The translations under genes and the position numbers were made by a program. From Aquila chrysaetos chrysaetos (Eukaryota > Chordata > Aves > Accipitriformes > Accipitridae), in the NCBI RefSeq assembly GCF_900496995.4, contig NC_044030.1, forward strand, positions 10,723,851-10,787,850: a stretch of 64,000 bases of DNA, read 5' to 3'. Position 1 is the first letter of the stretch. Each line of letters begins with the position of its first letter. Shown here in pieces: positions 12,551-24,896 of the stretch. Under the pieces are notes generated by a model. The model ran no database searches, was not told where the DNA came from, and saw only the letters and a list, made by a program, of their open reading frames with translations.

Positions 12551-13589
12551 CTACAAGAAAGAGACTATTTTTCTCTTTCAAATGCAAAACACTTTAAAAC
12601 TGCATATAGAAACATGCCTAGAGAATTCCGTTTGAAAAGATTTAAACTTCCCAGTAGGGAAAATGAGTATTTCTCCATTTCAGTATTAATACTGATAAAG
12701 GATGGTTTTGCACCTGGGAATCTGAACGGGTGTAGAGCACTAAAGGTAATTCTGCAATATATTTCACCTCCTAATACATTAAAAAAAAATTCTAATTCTG
12801 ATTGTTCACGGTTAAGTACCAAGGCTTACACAGCACATTGTTTTCTAATGCAACCCATACGCTCCTGACAGCACTCACAAAAAAAAAAACCCACCCCAGT
12901 GTCTTTAATAAACAACTCTTTCACCTCAAAATACTTCTGTCTTGTCTATCTTGCTAAGAACATGGATGTTCTCACTAATTCTTCTGCAAAGGCTTCTAAG
13001 CTGTAAATCAATTCACTGCTTTAACCAGCATTTTACTATACTGCAGTGAACACGTACAGTTAACAATAAAGGACAGCATCTGCAATTTTTACAAGGCCGA
13101 TCAAGTTGAACACCCTCTAAAAATGTTGTAGAAAGTCTCTTAGGTGACTTAAGTATCAAAAAATTGTTAGGAGTATCCTGTGGGCCCCTACTAAATAACC
13201 ACCTTTGGGAGGCCCAGGGAACTAACACCACCTGTCCCTGCAGAACAGTCCTCGTGCGATTGCTCAAACACTATTTTCAAGGGAAAGGGACTCTGTTCAA
13301 ACTTTGCCTCCTCTGCCTTTCTCTCATCCCTCTTTTGGCACTCCTACAAAACCTGTTCAGCGTTACTAGTTGCCCTCCAACTTGACACACTACAATTCTG
13401 AAAAAGCAAAAACAATGCTTTTCTAAAAAAAGATTTCTGCATTTTGTCTCAGAGACTGTAAATCACGCGAGTTTCATGTACAAAGCAACAGAGACTGTTT
13501 TTTGTATAAATTTATCAAGACAGATCATATGACACTCCTGCAAAATGTGCTGTTTGCCATTTAATTTCTTTTTCCAGCAATATTTGCTA

Positions 13590-13905
13590 TGACATTCAGT
13601 ATAAAGAAGGATTCTTCAAAATAAGGCATTGATTATAAACCATGAAAGTTTCAAAGTCCTGCAGGAGGTAACATTCTTTCCCTAGCTTTAAGTAGAGCGG
13701 CTCCACAGCCACTTCCAAGAATCTTACCCTCCAAATGGGAAAAGAGGTTTGCCAAATAGCTTGAATGGAGTCCAAATTCTTGGGAGAAACAAAGCCCCAA
13801 CCAACTTGAAATCCAGAGCGCATTCATTATTACCAGAAATGATCAACTTGTGCACACAGTGCTTTCCATACCACATCTTTCTGTCTTCACTGCTACCATC
13901 AAAAC
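13590..13905 (-). repeat. Diverged inner flank of arm A' (intron 8 homology)
   Basis: On the minus strand it aligns with 30565-30890 of HSDL2 (end of exon 8 and early intron 8) but with many substitutions and indels. It begins exactly where the near-identical tract ends, after the shared CCAGCAATATTTGC. The contrast marks a conversion-tract edge. Confidence 0.75.
13872..13904 (-). pseudogene. HSDL2: Candidate shortened HSDL2 exon 8'
   Basis: On the minus strand an AG (13906-13905) is followed by 33 nt ending at a GTATGG donor. This aligns with the end of exon 8 (GCC ATG AAA CAA GAA AGA TAC G versus GCA GTG AAG ACA GAA AGA TGT G). It is 39 nt (13 codons) shorter than exon 8, so phase is kept and the frame is open. 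Whether it is used as an exon is unknown. Confidence 0.4.
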
Positions 13906-14641
13906 TAGAAGCCTTTTTAAATTGCGATGAAAAGCATTTGAAGATGAGAAATCATGTCATTAGCCGGTATGTAGTAATATAGACATTGTTCTGAGCGACA
14001 AAAAAGGTAGTTTTGAGTTGGAGAATTTCAATCAATTTAATTGATTAGGAACTGATATAAATATGAAATTATTTTGTTATTAAGAAATAAAAACAAACAC
14101 ACACTTCGAAAAACCCACCTCAACCCCCCTCCGCACACCTTTCCTCCACCCTCCTTATTATAATAAATTCTTAAAGTTTGAGCCAAATTCAGGAATTGCT
14201 TCTAGTAACAGTGTACCCAGAAATGTTCTTTGCCTTTGTTACGTATCCAAACGCTATTTAATATTCCAATCAAATACTAGTGTGTTTAAGAGGAATATTT
14301 TAAATATAATGATTCTACTCCTAAAAATTCTCATCTTAATATGTTGAAATAACAGCACTGTGCATTAGGGTGCACATTTTTTAACAGTGAACAGATGGAG
14401 GAAATGATACCAATACAGGCCATGGAGTGGGCATATCACTGATCTATGGCGCTGGCATGCTGGGTGATCTTGGACAAGTGTTTTTCTTCGGCTTGCCTCA
14501 CTTTCCACCTGAAAAACTGGATTTTTCTACCTATTTCTATATTAATTTTAAAATATATTCATTAAAACCAGTGCTTAAGACTTGAGTGATGATAAAATGC
14601 CAAGTGCCACTCAAATACACAGGAGGCTAGAAGGGCAGAAT
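13906..14641. other. Spacer between inverted copy A' and block B
   Basis: AT-rich DNA with no HSDL2 exon 1-7 homology that I could see on either strand. This is where the rest of a minus-strand HSDL2 copy would be expected, so the missing part appears to have been deleted or moved. A MIR-like scrap lies near its right end. Confidence 0.6.
14455..14530 (+). repeat. MIR-like ancient SINE scrap
   Basis: GGTGATCTTGGACAAGTG, then a pyrimidine-rich stretch and CACCTGAAAAACTGG, follow the layout of the MIR core (GTGATCTTGGGCAAGT...CATCTGTAAAATGGG). The copy is degraded. Confidence 0.4.
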
Positions 14642-16250
14642 CAGAGCAGGGCACTAGCAGAGACAGCGGTCCACGATGGCAGGGGGAGCAGCGGCAGCCA
14701 GGGAGGTGTTGCTGCAGTGCCACGGCAGCGGCTGCGTAAATTAAAAGGCTGACGGGCAAAATACCTGACCCGCAAAGCTGAAGACGCAGCTTTCGAAAGA
14801 GAAGGGCGTACCACGTTCTTCTGTGAGCAGCTGTGGCAGTCACGGGCTAGCTCTGCTCCAGGGTGAATGCGGCACCGTCGGAGGGAAGGGCAGATTTGGG
14901 GGGTGCCTCCCCCACCGCAGGACCCCGGGCACAGACGCAGGGGGGCTCAGCCCGTGGTAAACCTGTGCTCCCCTGCGGCTCATCACCGGGAGTGAGGGGG
15001 GGTGAGCCGCGTGGGGCTAACGCGCAGGCACCAGCAAACCTGCAGACAGCCAACGCACGAACGAGCCTTCCAGCTTCCGTAGCGCCTTTTCGAATGTTCT
15101 CTGCTTCTCACGCAAAAAAACCTCCCGGGAGGTCGGCTGACCCTCCCGGTGCAGAAAAAAGCCCCATCACGCCATTCCCCCTACTAAATACCGGAGAGAA
15201 GACAACACTTGAGGGCAAGAAGGCCGAACGCGATGCCTAGGGCTTCTCCTGCAGGTACTTCTGGGCATGGCTGAAACCAGCAGCTCTCTACACAGGCACG
15301 ACAGCTCGCTTACACGGAGCTCGCTGCAGGCACAAGGCTTACGATCCCGGCACGGAGCTCTCACAGTCAAGCCCGTGTTCCTCCTCACTTGGGCCGAGTG
15401 CCGGAGACAGGCTGAAGGAGAGTCATGCCGGAAGAAGATCTTCTCAGCAAAGCGGTTTGGCTTCCATCTGTGCAGGATGCCAACCCTGGGAAAGCAAGCG
15501 GCACGGAAGACGTTCCAGTTGCAAAGTATTCAGGCAGCCCTTGGCCCCTTCGGCGTGGTCGTGCGTCGCTCCCGCAGGACTCTGCAGCTCTGTGACAGCG
15601 GGAACCGCAGCGACAGCGAAACTACAACTAGCATTACGTCAACACGCAAGGACTAGCGCGTCTGCTTACGGCTTAATGCGATTTCTGTTTATGCCGGCAG
15701 AACGGTCCGTCTCAATCCTTACGGTGGGTTCAGACCCACCGGGCGGCTTCCCCTTCTGGCATCAGCTCCCTGTGAAGCCCGAATCCCTCTCAGGACATTG
15801 CGCAGGATCTCTGCGTGAAAGCTGAAGGGGGGAAAAACAAGCCAGAGGGGGAAGCTGGTGGAAGATCTGCCAACCGTAGCAACAGGCGGGCAGCACGTGC
15901 AGGGCAGGAGGAGGTCAGAGCCTCCGTCAGGCAACAGAGGGAGGACGAGATGACGCGGGAAGAGTTACTTGCGGCCGCAGCCGTGCAGGATTCGGAGGCG
16001 AGGGCCGACCTCACCGTTACCGTGAGATAAGAGAGGGACGAGGCGGGGAGGTGAAGGAGGGGACGGGTATGCCTGGGCGAGCAGAAGGCAGGCGATCCTG
16101 CCGCAGGCATTCTGATGAACTGGGGAGGCAGAAGGCGAGGCGGAGGCAAAGGCTGCAGTGATTTGAGCGGGACCAGCACCGAGTTCAGGTCAAAGCGAAA
16201 CTTCGCCCATCCAGCAGAGAACGAAAGCGTGTTGCAAACCACTCGACTCC
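14642..16250 (+). repeat. Inverted repeat arm B (near-identical to 36709-38316)
   Basis: About 1609 bp immediately upstream of the HSDL2 CpG island, and the reverse complement of 36709-38316 (1608 bp) with few differences noticed by eye. It is GC- and CpG-rich. Both edges are abrupt: on the left after TCAGAGCAGGGC, on the right after CACTCGACTCC. Long open frames on both strands (for example 15815-16030 + and 15790-16278 -) are intact in both arms. Because the arms are nearly identical, that is not evidence of coding. It may contain upstream promoter elements of HSDL2. Confidence 0.92.
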
Positions 16251-16653
16251 GCTCTTTTCGTTCCGTGTAGGCCCCCATCTGCGCTGGGGCTGGCTTATGT
16301 CCCCCGACCAGCCTACCCCGCGCTCCCCGCAGCCTCCCTCACGCAGCCGGGCCGCCTCCTCCCCGGCCATCCCCGCCTCTACACACGGGGCCGCCTCCCG
16401 CGGCGCGCATCGCCCCGAGGGCCGCGGCTCGGCCCCCGCCTCGCCGGCCCCGCACCCCGGCGCCGACCACCCCGGCGCCGACCGCCCCCGCGCCTCACGC
16501 AGGCCCGGGCGAGGACCCGGGGCCGGCGGCCGCCCTTCACCTCCGCCCGCCCGCTCCGCCCCTCACCGCCGCGGCGGCTGCGCGAAGCGGGGCGGCCCCG
16601 GCGGCCCTCCCGGGCCCGCTCCCCGCCCAGGGGCAGCCCGTACCCGCGCCGCC

Positions 16654-16670
16654 ATGCTGCCCAACACGGG
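16654..16670 (+). CDS. HSDL2: HSDL2 exon 1 (coding part)
   Basis: Encodes MLPNT plus two bases of Gly6, then donor GTAAGC. The first six residues match human HSDL2, and the tiny first coding exon is typical of the gene. Confidence 0.95.
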
Positions 16671-19600
16671 GTAAGCCGCCCCAGTCCTCCCCTCTCCTTC
16701 CAGCCCCTCCCCGCCCCGCCGGCGCGGACAGCCCGCTCCGCTCCGCTCGCCCCAAGCCCCCGCTTCCCGCTCCCCGGGCGGCGGCGGCGGCGGCGGCGGC
16801 GGGCAGAGCCGCGGGGTCGGGCGCCAGGCTGAGGTAAAAGCCGCGGCTCTTCAGCCGCCGAAGGCCTCTCGGGGCGGGGCGGCGAGGTGGGCTTCGGCAG
16901 GGGGTTCGGTCGTGGCGGTTTGCTGGACGCTCACCTCGGCGCCGGTTTGCTTTTCCCTCCGGCCGGGTTGCGCGGGACGGCGCGTACGGGACGGCGCGTC
17001 CAGGCCGGGGGAAGCGCGCCGTGACACCGGAGGACGGGAACGCTGCCGTGACGGCGGGCTTCCCCCGTGAGGGGTGCGCCGCCCGCCGCCCTGGCTCCTC
17101 TCCCGCGGGTTTGTGCGTGGGCTTTGCCCGCACCGCGGGTCACGCCGGCCGCCGGTGACGGCGGTCGCGGGGCCGCCGGCCGGTGCTGGTGTGAGGTGCG
17201 GTGACGCCAGAGGTCCGGCTCGGGATGTTTCCCCACGGCGGAGAGGCTGGAAGCGCGTCCAGGAGCTCGGGGGGCGGGTGGGGACTCGCCGAGGTCCTGG
17301 AAGCCTTCGTGGGGGTGGGTGGTCAGTGTCCGTGCGCGGAGGGCTCTGCAGTGGGAGTAGTTGCTGCGGGACTCTCATCTAAGCTGGGTAGTGTGTTTGT
17401 AGTGGTATCTGTATTAAGCTATTTTTCACTCTCTCTCTCTTAGTCCAAGCCAGTACCTCCTAACCTGGCAGTCAAATTTTCTTCCAGTGCAGGGTCTTAA
17501 TTTAGAGGCATTTTCTGCCTTTCTTCACTGCCAGCACTGCTAACAGCCAGGAAGATGAGTTGGTATTGTTTATTCCTTTATGTTATAAACAGGTTTATTC
17601 ATTAATTTCCTAACGTATGTGTAAGCAAGCAGTAAAAAGTGTCCCTGTTGTGGCTTGCAGGTTTCTGCATTGACAGTTGTACCTGGTGAGAAAGGAACCT
17701 GTCTTATTTTTTCCCAAGATCCCCGAGACTTGGGGCACAGAGGTGAATTTGACATTTTCTGTCTTATTACCAGAATTCAGCTGCAATGGAAGCAATAAAG
17801 ATGCGACCTTCACAATACAGGTCATAAGCAATTTTAGACGAGTGCATGCTTTAAAAACTTGTAAACTGTTGGACCTCTGAGTGAATTAAGAAATAAATCC
17901 TAAGTCTTGCAAGCTTCTCAGCTTGCTTAGTAGAGTAAAATGCTCTAAACTCTGGGCAGTCCTTTTGGGGACACTGAATAAACATTTTAAGAGGTTGGTG
18001 CATCTGACTTTGTGGATGCTGTCACACCAACTTGCAGGGGATAAATGAAATTTCTGGAGTGAGACACGATTAGAAGTAAAATCAAGGAAGAAGCAAGAAT
18101 GTTTAAAAAAAATAATAGGAGTGTGAGAGATTGTATCAAGTCAGCTCAATGATTCAGAGGGGATGAAGTGAAAAAATTTTTCCTGTTAGTAGGGCTTTGC
18201 TTATTTTGGTGAACACTATTTCTGTGGGCTGTAGGGACAGAACTGGAGATTGTGGAGCTAGAACTGAAGGAGGGGAGCTCCAGAGAGTGAATGTAGTCAG
18301 TGGTGATTGTAAGCCTAGGGAGAAGAAGGAAATTTATGTAGGCTGGAGATGCAGTTGTCTGAGAAAAAAGAAGATTTGAGGGTGATGGCCAGTGTGGGAA
18401 AGGTTGGAGGAGAAAGCTAGAGAGAGTGTAACTGGAATGAATAGAATATGTTCCGTGACATTTTGAATAGAATAATAATTTGGGGAGAGGAGTTGAACCT
18501 GCGGTGGACTTTTCCAGATTTGATCATCGGATAATTCAAGTCGGAAGGGACCTTGAGAGGTCTGCAGTCCAGCCTCTTGCTGAAAGCCAGGTCAGTTGGG
18601 AGATCAGACAGGGTTGCTCAGGGCTTTGTCTGTTTGGGTCTTGAAAACTTCCAAGGCTGGAAACAGCTCAGTCCCCTGCCCTGTTGCCTGACTTTCCTCA
18701 TGGGGAGGACAGTCTGAATCTCTCCAGTTTGAACCTTTCTTCTTTCAGTTTGAAAGGGCCTGTTGTCTCTTATCCTCCAGCGCTGTGCCACAGCATGTAT
18801 GCTTGGCTCCAGCTCATCAATCACTGCATAGGTATTGGGGGGCTGCTGCTAGGTCCCCCCAAAGCTATCCTTCAGGCTGAACTGTCCCTCTCACAGAAAT
18901 GCTGAGCCTGCAGCCATCTCTGACTCCCTTCATGGAACTTGTCCCCATTTGTCAACATATACCTTGTATTGAGGGACTCAAAAGTCATCACAGGATGTAA
19001 GTGTGGTCTTATAAGTGCCAAATAGAGGGGGCATAATCCATTCCCTCGATCTTCTGGTTATGGTGTTCTTGTAGCCCAGGGTGCTGCTGGCTGCTGTTGC
19101 CAGGCACGCTGCTGGCTCATGCTCAGCTTGCCCTCTGCCATGTGCCCCAAGGCCTTTTCAGGAGAGCGTTCCCTGGCCATTCAGTCCCTAGCCTGTGTCA
19201 TTGCAGGGACTGCTTCCCAGGTGCAGGACTGTCCATCTGTCCTTGTTGAATTTCACAAGGCTGCTGTTCATGTAGCTTATCAGGGACCCTCTGCATAGCA
19301 GCCCTGCCTTCAAGCTAGTGAATCAGTTGTTGTCCACCCCCAGGGCATTTTGTCACCTCCTTCAGGTTGTTGATAAAGATGTTAAACAGGATTGGTCCAA
19401 GAATAGAGGTGGTACCCCACTTGCTACTGGTCTCTGGGCAGAGTATGACTTATTAACCACCACTCTCTGAGCCTGATGAACCAGTTAGTTTTTTACCCGT
19501 CAGGTTGTGCACCCATCCAGACCAAAATATCTTAAATTGGATGCAAAAGTATTGTGAGAGATGGCGTTGAAAGCCTTGCTTTCACCCACCCCATTGAGCA

Positions 19601-22600
19601 AAGGGTCTGCTTTTATGTCTAGTGTAGCAGCAGAAGCCCCTGTGCCCTTGATGTCCTTCACAAGCGTCAGCTGCAGGTGAACTTTGGTTTTCCGGACACC
19701 AGCCTGACAAGTCTGGGTGATATTTCTAATTCCTCCTTTGTGGCCTGTCCTTGGTCCTGCTCCCTGTATGACACCTTTGTACATAGGAACTGAGTCATGA
19801 GTTCGCTGCGTAGTCATGCCGGTCCCTTGGTACATCTACTTGTCTTCCTGAATGGACCACTCTTGCCCCTTGATGGTCTTAAAGCCCCACCAGCTTTCCT
19901 CTGCTTCCTTCTCCTTCAGAGCCACAAGGACCCCATTTGCCTCTTCCCTGACTGAGGTGGAGTCTGCTGACCTCATATCAGTCAGTTGGTTGAAGGCAGA
20001 AGCCAGGTTCTGGCCTTATTTGGCTGAGTTTTACAGTCTGACTATGTATTCCAGAGATGAACTTGCCTCAGTGTGTGTGTGACTCGACTCCCAGCAGCAG
20101 TTTTTTGTGATTTGCTGTGCTGTTTTGAGATTTTTCTTCTGTGCCTCTCTAGGACCCAGTTTGGCAGAGGAAAGCTGTTTGAAATGGCACCTGCAGGGCT
20201 TCCTTGACTTCCTGGGACCCCCCAGATGCCTAACCATGCCATTGCAGGGGAAGATCCCTCCCACTCCCCCGCACCATCCCTGTTTTGTGCCGTCTGAAAC
20301 CAAACGCCCTCCTAGAGAGTGTTTTCGAGAGGGATGCTCTCGGATTGGAGGGAAAAAACCAGACCTGGAGAAACAGTAGTAAGTCAAGTCTGGCCCAGAC
20401 TGAAAGAAAAACTAATGCAAACTTGAAAGCTGGTGTATAATGTTTGTGATGTGAGTGAAAAGTGAAGTTGCTGTAGCACATAGTTTATATTCTCTAACTG
20501 GAGTGGAAAAATTGGACCACTTGTTTTTTTCCACTGAGTTGTGGAAAGCAGCACAAGCTTTATGCAGAACACTGAAATGCACATTACTTCATATGGAAAA
20601 CCTGTCATCTAAGAGGCTTTATTGTCAAATATGCTTTAAACTGGAGTTGATCTTTTGCTTTTCAAAAATTCAGTGACATTGTTTGTGTAAGCCAGACATC
20701 CTTCTGAGACTCTAAAACTTGTTAGTTTTCCCAGAGGTTTTGATTGGACCCATTTTGGGGGGGACCCATTGGATTAGATGTAGTTACTGGGCAACTTGAG
20801 TTTAGTGTAAAACCTTTAAGAGAAATAATTGTAATTTCTGAAAATCAAGTTTTTGGCACTTTTGTGTGGCACCCTGCATTAGTGTTGTGGTTCTGGACTT
20901 GAACTTTATGCCACATTGAGACAGCAGTTGTTTCTGTTTAGAAGGGTGTGTCTAGTAAATTACAGAGAGCTATGTAGTCATGTTGTCTCATTAGAAAATG
21001 GCATTTTGTTTTTACAACTTACTGCTTTTCCAATTTTGGCGAACATAGCAGCTCTGTTGTAAACAGTGTGTTGGGCCGTTTTACAAAAAGGGAGAAATGT
21101 GATTGGGTGACCTGCGTAACCATCTTGCTTTATAGTGTTTGCAAGCTTGGGGAATGGTCTTACCTTTGGCGGTACTCTACTTTGCTGTAGCTGTAGCCAT
21201 TTCTTTTGTATATAGGGGCTGCTTTCTTAGTAAAAGGATGAAGGCATTTGTCTGGTTGGAAGACTGTGCTAATTGCTTTTGCCCTTAAAGAATGCTGACA
21301 GTCAATGATTTACAAGTTTTGCTTTGTTCTCTCTCTTCTTTACCCTCCACTTGCCCCTCCACCTTTAGGAAACTAGCAGGATGCACTCTCTTCATCACAG
21401 GCGCAAGCAGGGGCATTGGCAAAGCCATTGCTTTGAAAGCTGCCAAGGATGGTGCAAACATTGTGATAGCTGCCAAGACAGCTGAGCCCCATCCTACTCT
21501 TCCAGGGACTATCTACACTGCTGCAGCAGAGAGTAAGTTGTAATAAATGAGGGTGGGCTTCAGGTGCTGGGCTGAGTGTATGCCCTAGCTTAATTGTCAT
21601 ACCTGAGCGGAAAACTGTGTAAACTCTCTTAGCTCCAATTCACCTTTAATAAAATAAGCTTAGTGCTTCTCTTGCTTCCCAGGAATGCTGGGAGGTATCG
21701 AAATATTACTGTAATGAAGATGTGTGTGTATGGATGTGAAAATGCTATGTTACTTGGGATGTATGTGTATACCATACACATTCTCAGTGTTAAGATTTGG
21801 TTTTGGCTTCCCTGTTCTTTATGCAACGTGTAAAGAGGTCGCAATTTGAGAATGCGATTTTCAATGCCTTCTTGCAACATGTCATTGAATGGGAGATTCT
21901 CAGTAGGTTTATGCTATTTGTTCTACCTGAAAGCAAATTTTTAAATGTTTAATTTTATAATTGTGCAGTTGAGGCGGCTGGAGGAAAGGCTTTGCCATGC
22001 GTTGTTAATGTGAGGGAAGAACAGCAAATTATTAATGCTGTGGAGAAAGCTGTGAAGACTTTTGGAGGTATGCTGAGGTGTTGGGGAGACATTAACAGGC
22101 AGATTGTTCAAACAATAAGAGAAAAGAACAGCCTGCCTTACTCGTGCTTTTTATCTTTAAATGCTAATGTGAAATGGCTTATTTTAAAACCAGGGATTGA
22201 TATTTTGGTGAACAATGCAAGCGCCATCTCTTTGACTGGCACTTTGGAAACAGAAACGAAGAAGGTCAATCTTATGATGGATGTCAATGTACGAGGAACC
22301 TACCTTACGTAAGTGCTGAGAGAAGGAAGGAAAGTAAAAACAAAATGCATTATGTTGTCTCAGTTTTTCTGAGGAATTGTGTAGCTGTCTTGCTGCCATA
22401 GAGTCAAAGTGCAAGTATTCTACATGTGCTCACAGGAGATTGCTCAGTTATTGGCCAGCTGATTGGAAATTAATATTTGCAAGAATTAATTGCAAGTTGG
22501 AGTAAACAGGAACCTTATTGCTGTAGTCATTAAGTGTTCACAAACCCCTCCATGCAGGTAGGAAGCAGAAACTAGTTTATTTCAAATGGAGCTTCAGCTT

Positions 22601-24860
22601 GGCTGTGCTAAATGGTGTCTGCTCTTTCATTTCAAGCAAAATGACTAACTCTTTGCGTACATCAAGTGCAACATCTTGTTTGTCAGCTTCCTTCTCATAA
22701 GCTTCTTTCTCATCTTTAGAGACATTACATAACTTAACCATAGTTAGAAATGCTAAAGATGTAACTTAACGATCTAAAGTGTTCTCTGCCTACTTTCAGC
22801 TTATCAGTCCTATCACTTACTTAAATTAACAGACCAAGATTTGATTTCACAATTCCTGTGGTCCTTATTTTGCTCATTTTTTGGAAATGGATTCAGTAGG
22901 TGGGATAAGTGATAGGATTGATAAGCTGAAAGTAGGTGTCCCTTCTGTGGCTGACAGTATGTGTGGGTCGTGTTGAAATGTGTGATTAGTAGGTCAGTAG
23001 TGTAGTCCACTGCGGTGCTGTTCTCCCTGTGAAGCTTGATTAAAAATTCTCCAGCCGAAATGAAATGCAAACATGTACCCTAGTGCTAGAAGTGAAGTCA
23101 AAAGATGGTTTCTATAAAGTAAAAGTTACTATTTACAGATATGTGTAAATTCTAAGTTGAATGAAATAGTGAGTCTTCCAGTCAGCAAAGAATAGGTTTT
23201 CAGTTTTGATTGGAATATTTGTAATAGACTTTCACTATACAGTATTATTTCTTTAACGTGGTTTTAAAGAATAAACAGGTATGGGATCAGAAGAGAATAT
23301 ATTTATGACTAAATGATGCTCTGCACTGTCAATTTCGCTTGTTGCCTCATAGTGTTTTGTTGCCCCTACCAGAACTATTACAAGGAGATTATGGCTTCTG
23401 AGCATCTGGAAAATCAGCGTTAGTAGATGCTGCTGCACTATTTGGAGAATGTGGTCCAGTTAGCCGGAATGAATACCAGGCCTGACATAAATGAGCTAGG
23501 ACATATTTTTTGTTGTTGTTCTTTATGTCAGTTAAATAATTGATACATGGGCAGGGTCTCAGCTTAGTATTGAACTTCCATGAAAATGAAAATACTGGTC
23601 TGCTAGTATGGTTTTTACTGTAATTATAGGTGTTCCATAAAATAAGAGGTGACTGATTTGTCAGCATCTATCTTTCAGGTCTAAAACATGCCTTCCCCAC
23701 TTGAGGAAGAGTAGGAACCCCCATATCCTGAACCTCAGCCCACCTATGAATCTGAATCCCATGTGGTTCAAAAATCATTGTGGTGAGTAGCATTCAGAGG
23801 CTTTGTTGTTATTTTTTGAGAACCACATAAATACCTGGTGAAATGTACAGGAGTGCCAGATCTTGTATCTTTAGCACTATATTCAGACTGGTACTAACAG
23901 TTCCGAGAGTGTTTTGTACATAACCTAGAAGAAATCATTTTGTGGGAAAACGTAGTGCAGGTTTCATGGCCTAATACGTCCTTTATGTTTTCAAGAATGT
24001 TTTCAAGGTAAGAGTCTGTGCTTTTTCATGGGAATTCTTAAGACTACAAAATATTTTCTGTTCCAAATAGAGATTGATCCCAAAATCTATTTTCTTACCG
24101 ACTCAGCTTCACATTTGATTTAGTAGAGATAAAGCTCAATGTTGTCTTTTAAAATGGAAATTAATTTTGAGGGGGGAAAGGGAACCCATTTTGTCTTGAG
24201 GTTAATGTTGCTCATTTTAAAGCTGTAAAAAAAAAAAAAAATCCTTTCAATTTTGGACACTTGTCATGTAAAACTCCTCCAGCCTGTCCCAGTTCTTTCC
24301 CCCAAAAAGTTTCTTTTATCAAAATAGATGACAAGGGTTAATAATATTCTCCCTGCCCAGCCCCGACTCCCCGCTCCCCCCCCCCCAGCTTTTCTTTTGT
24401 TTTCTGTAGAATACTAGTTTGATCATTAGCAGCATGCCTTAGATCTCTTGAATAAATTGAGCACTCTTGTCAGTGTGCTGTGTGTAAAAAGCACAACAAA
24501 CCCACCATATAGCTAGGCTTCAGTCATTTTTGTCAAAACGTGTAGCGCTCATTTTATTTGTAGTGAAAAAAGGCAGACTACAGTTTGTATCTGCTGGGGG
24601 TGGTGGGAGAAGGGAGAGATTTTGACTCTAGGAAGATACAGTTTTGTCCCCCAAAACTTAGTTTTCCTTATGAACACATCATTTGTTTTTCTTTCCTTCA
24701 TAATTAAAGTTCTGTTGATGGAGTGTAAATTTTTATATTTTTTTATGCTTCTTGTCTTAGCTTATACCATTTCTAAATATGGGATGTCCATGTGTGTCTT
24801 GGGAATGGCAGAAGAATTTAGAGGAGAGGTTGCTGTCAATGCTTTATGGCCTAAAACAGG

Positions 24861-24896
<36 letters not shown>

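Larger units (their letters stand above)
11175..13589 (-). repeat. Inverted repeat arm A' (near-identical to 30891-33303)
   Basis: About 2415 bp that is the reverse complement of 30891-33303 (2413 bp) with only a few differences noticed by eye: single-base indels near 12575 and 12708, and substitutions near 11220, 11269 and 13370. It covers part of intron 8, exons 9 and 10, introns 9 and 10, and the start of exon 11. Introns are as well conserved as exons, and identity stops abruptly at both ends although homology continues. That pattern points to gene conversion rather than protein-level selection. Confidence 0.92.
11102..13904 (-). pseudogene. HSDL2: Headless inverted copy of the HSDL2 3' end (exons 8'-11')
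   Basis: Reverse-complement duplicate of HSDL2 intron 8 through exon 11. Exon 9' (12550 to 12353), exon 10' (11804 to 11676) and exon 11' (11217 to 11102) are open, keep correct phase and have intact acceptors and donors. A shortened candidate exon 8' lies at 13904 to 13872. Exons 9' and 10' encode the same residues as the complete gene: the linker and most of the SCP2 domain. Exon 11' agrees at first, then diverges and ends FEH with no SKL peroxisomal signal. No exons 1-7 occur next to it: upstream on its strand lies non-matching DNA, then block B. I call it a pseudogene/gene fragment because it lacks a promoter and SDR domain here. It would become the 3' end of a full gene if the segment between the A arms were inverted. 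Confidence 0.8.
16250..17390 (+). promoter_or_regulatory. HSDL2: CpG-island promoter of HSDL2
   Basis: Very GC- and CpG-dense DNA spans the region upstream of the start codon, exon 1 and the first 0.7 kb of intron 1, then falls off abruptly near 17390. No TATA box is evident. This is the usual promoter type of a widely expressed gene. It contains a (GGC)n run at 16777-16803. The exact transcription start cannot be placed; it lies upstream of the ATG at 16654. Confidence 0.8.
16671..21368 (+). other. HSDL2: HSDL2 intron 1
   Basis: About 4.7 kb. It begins in the CpG island, holds the (GGC)n run, block D (17676-18040, duplicated inverted at 34090-34436) and a long antisense CR1 (18525-19930), and ends in the polypyrimidine tract before exon 2. 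The stretch 19930-21368 shows nothing further that I recognise. Confidence 0.9.

Noticed and set aside
15790-16278. Long open frames on both strands of block B (162 codons -, 71 codons + at 15815-16030), intact in B' too
   Set aside because: The GC-rich DNA has few stops, the frames overlap on opposite strands, and the arms are near-identical, so intactness is no evidence of coding. No family recognised.
16297-17133. Long proline/arginine/glycine-rich frames around HSDL2 exon 1
   Set aside because: Low-complexity translation of the CpG island. The real start is fixed by homology of MLPNTG and the GT donor.
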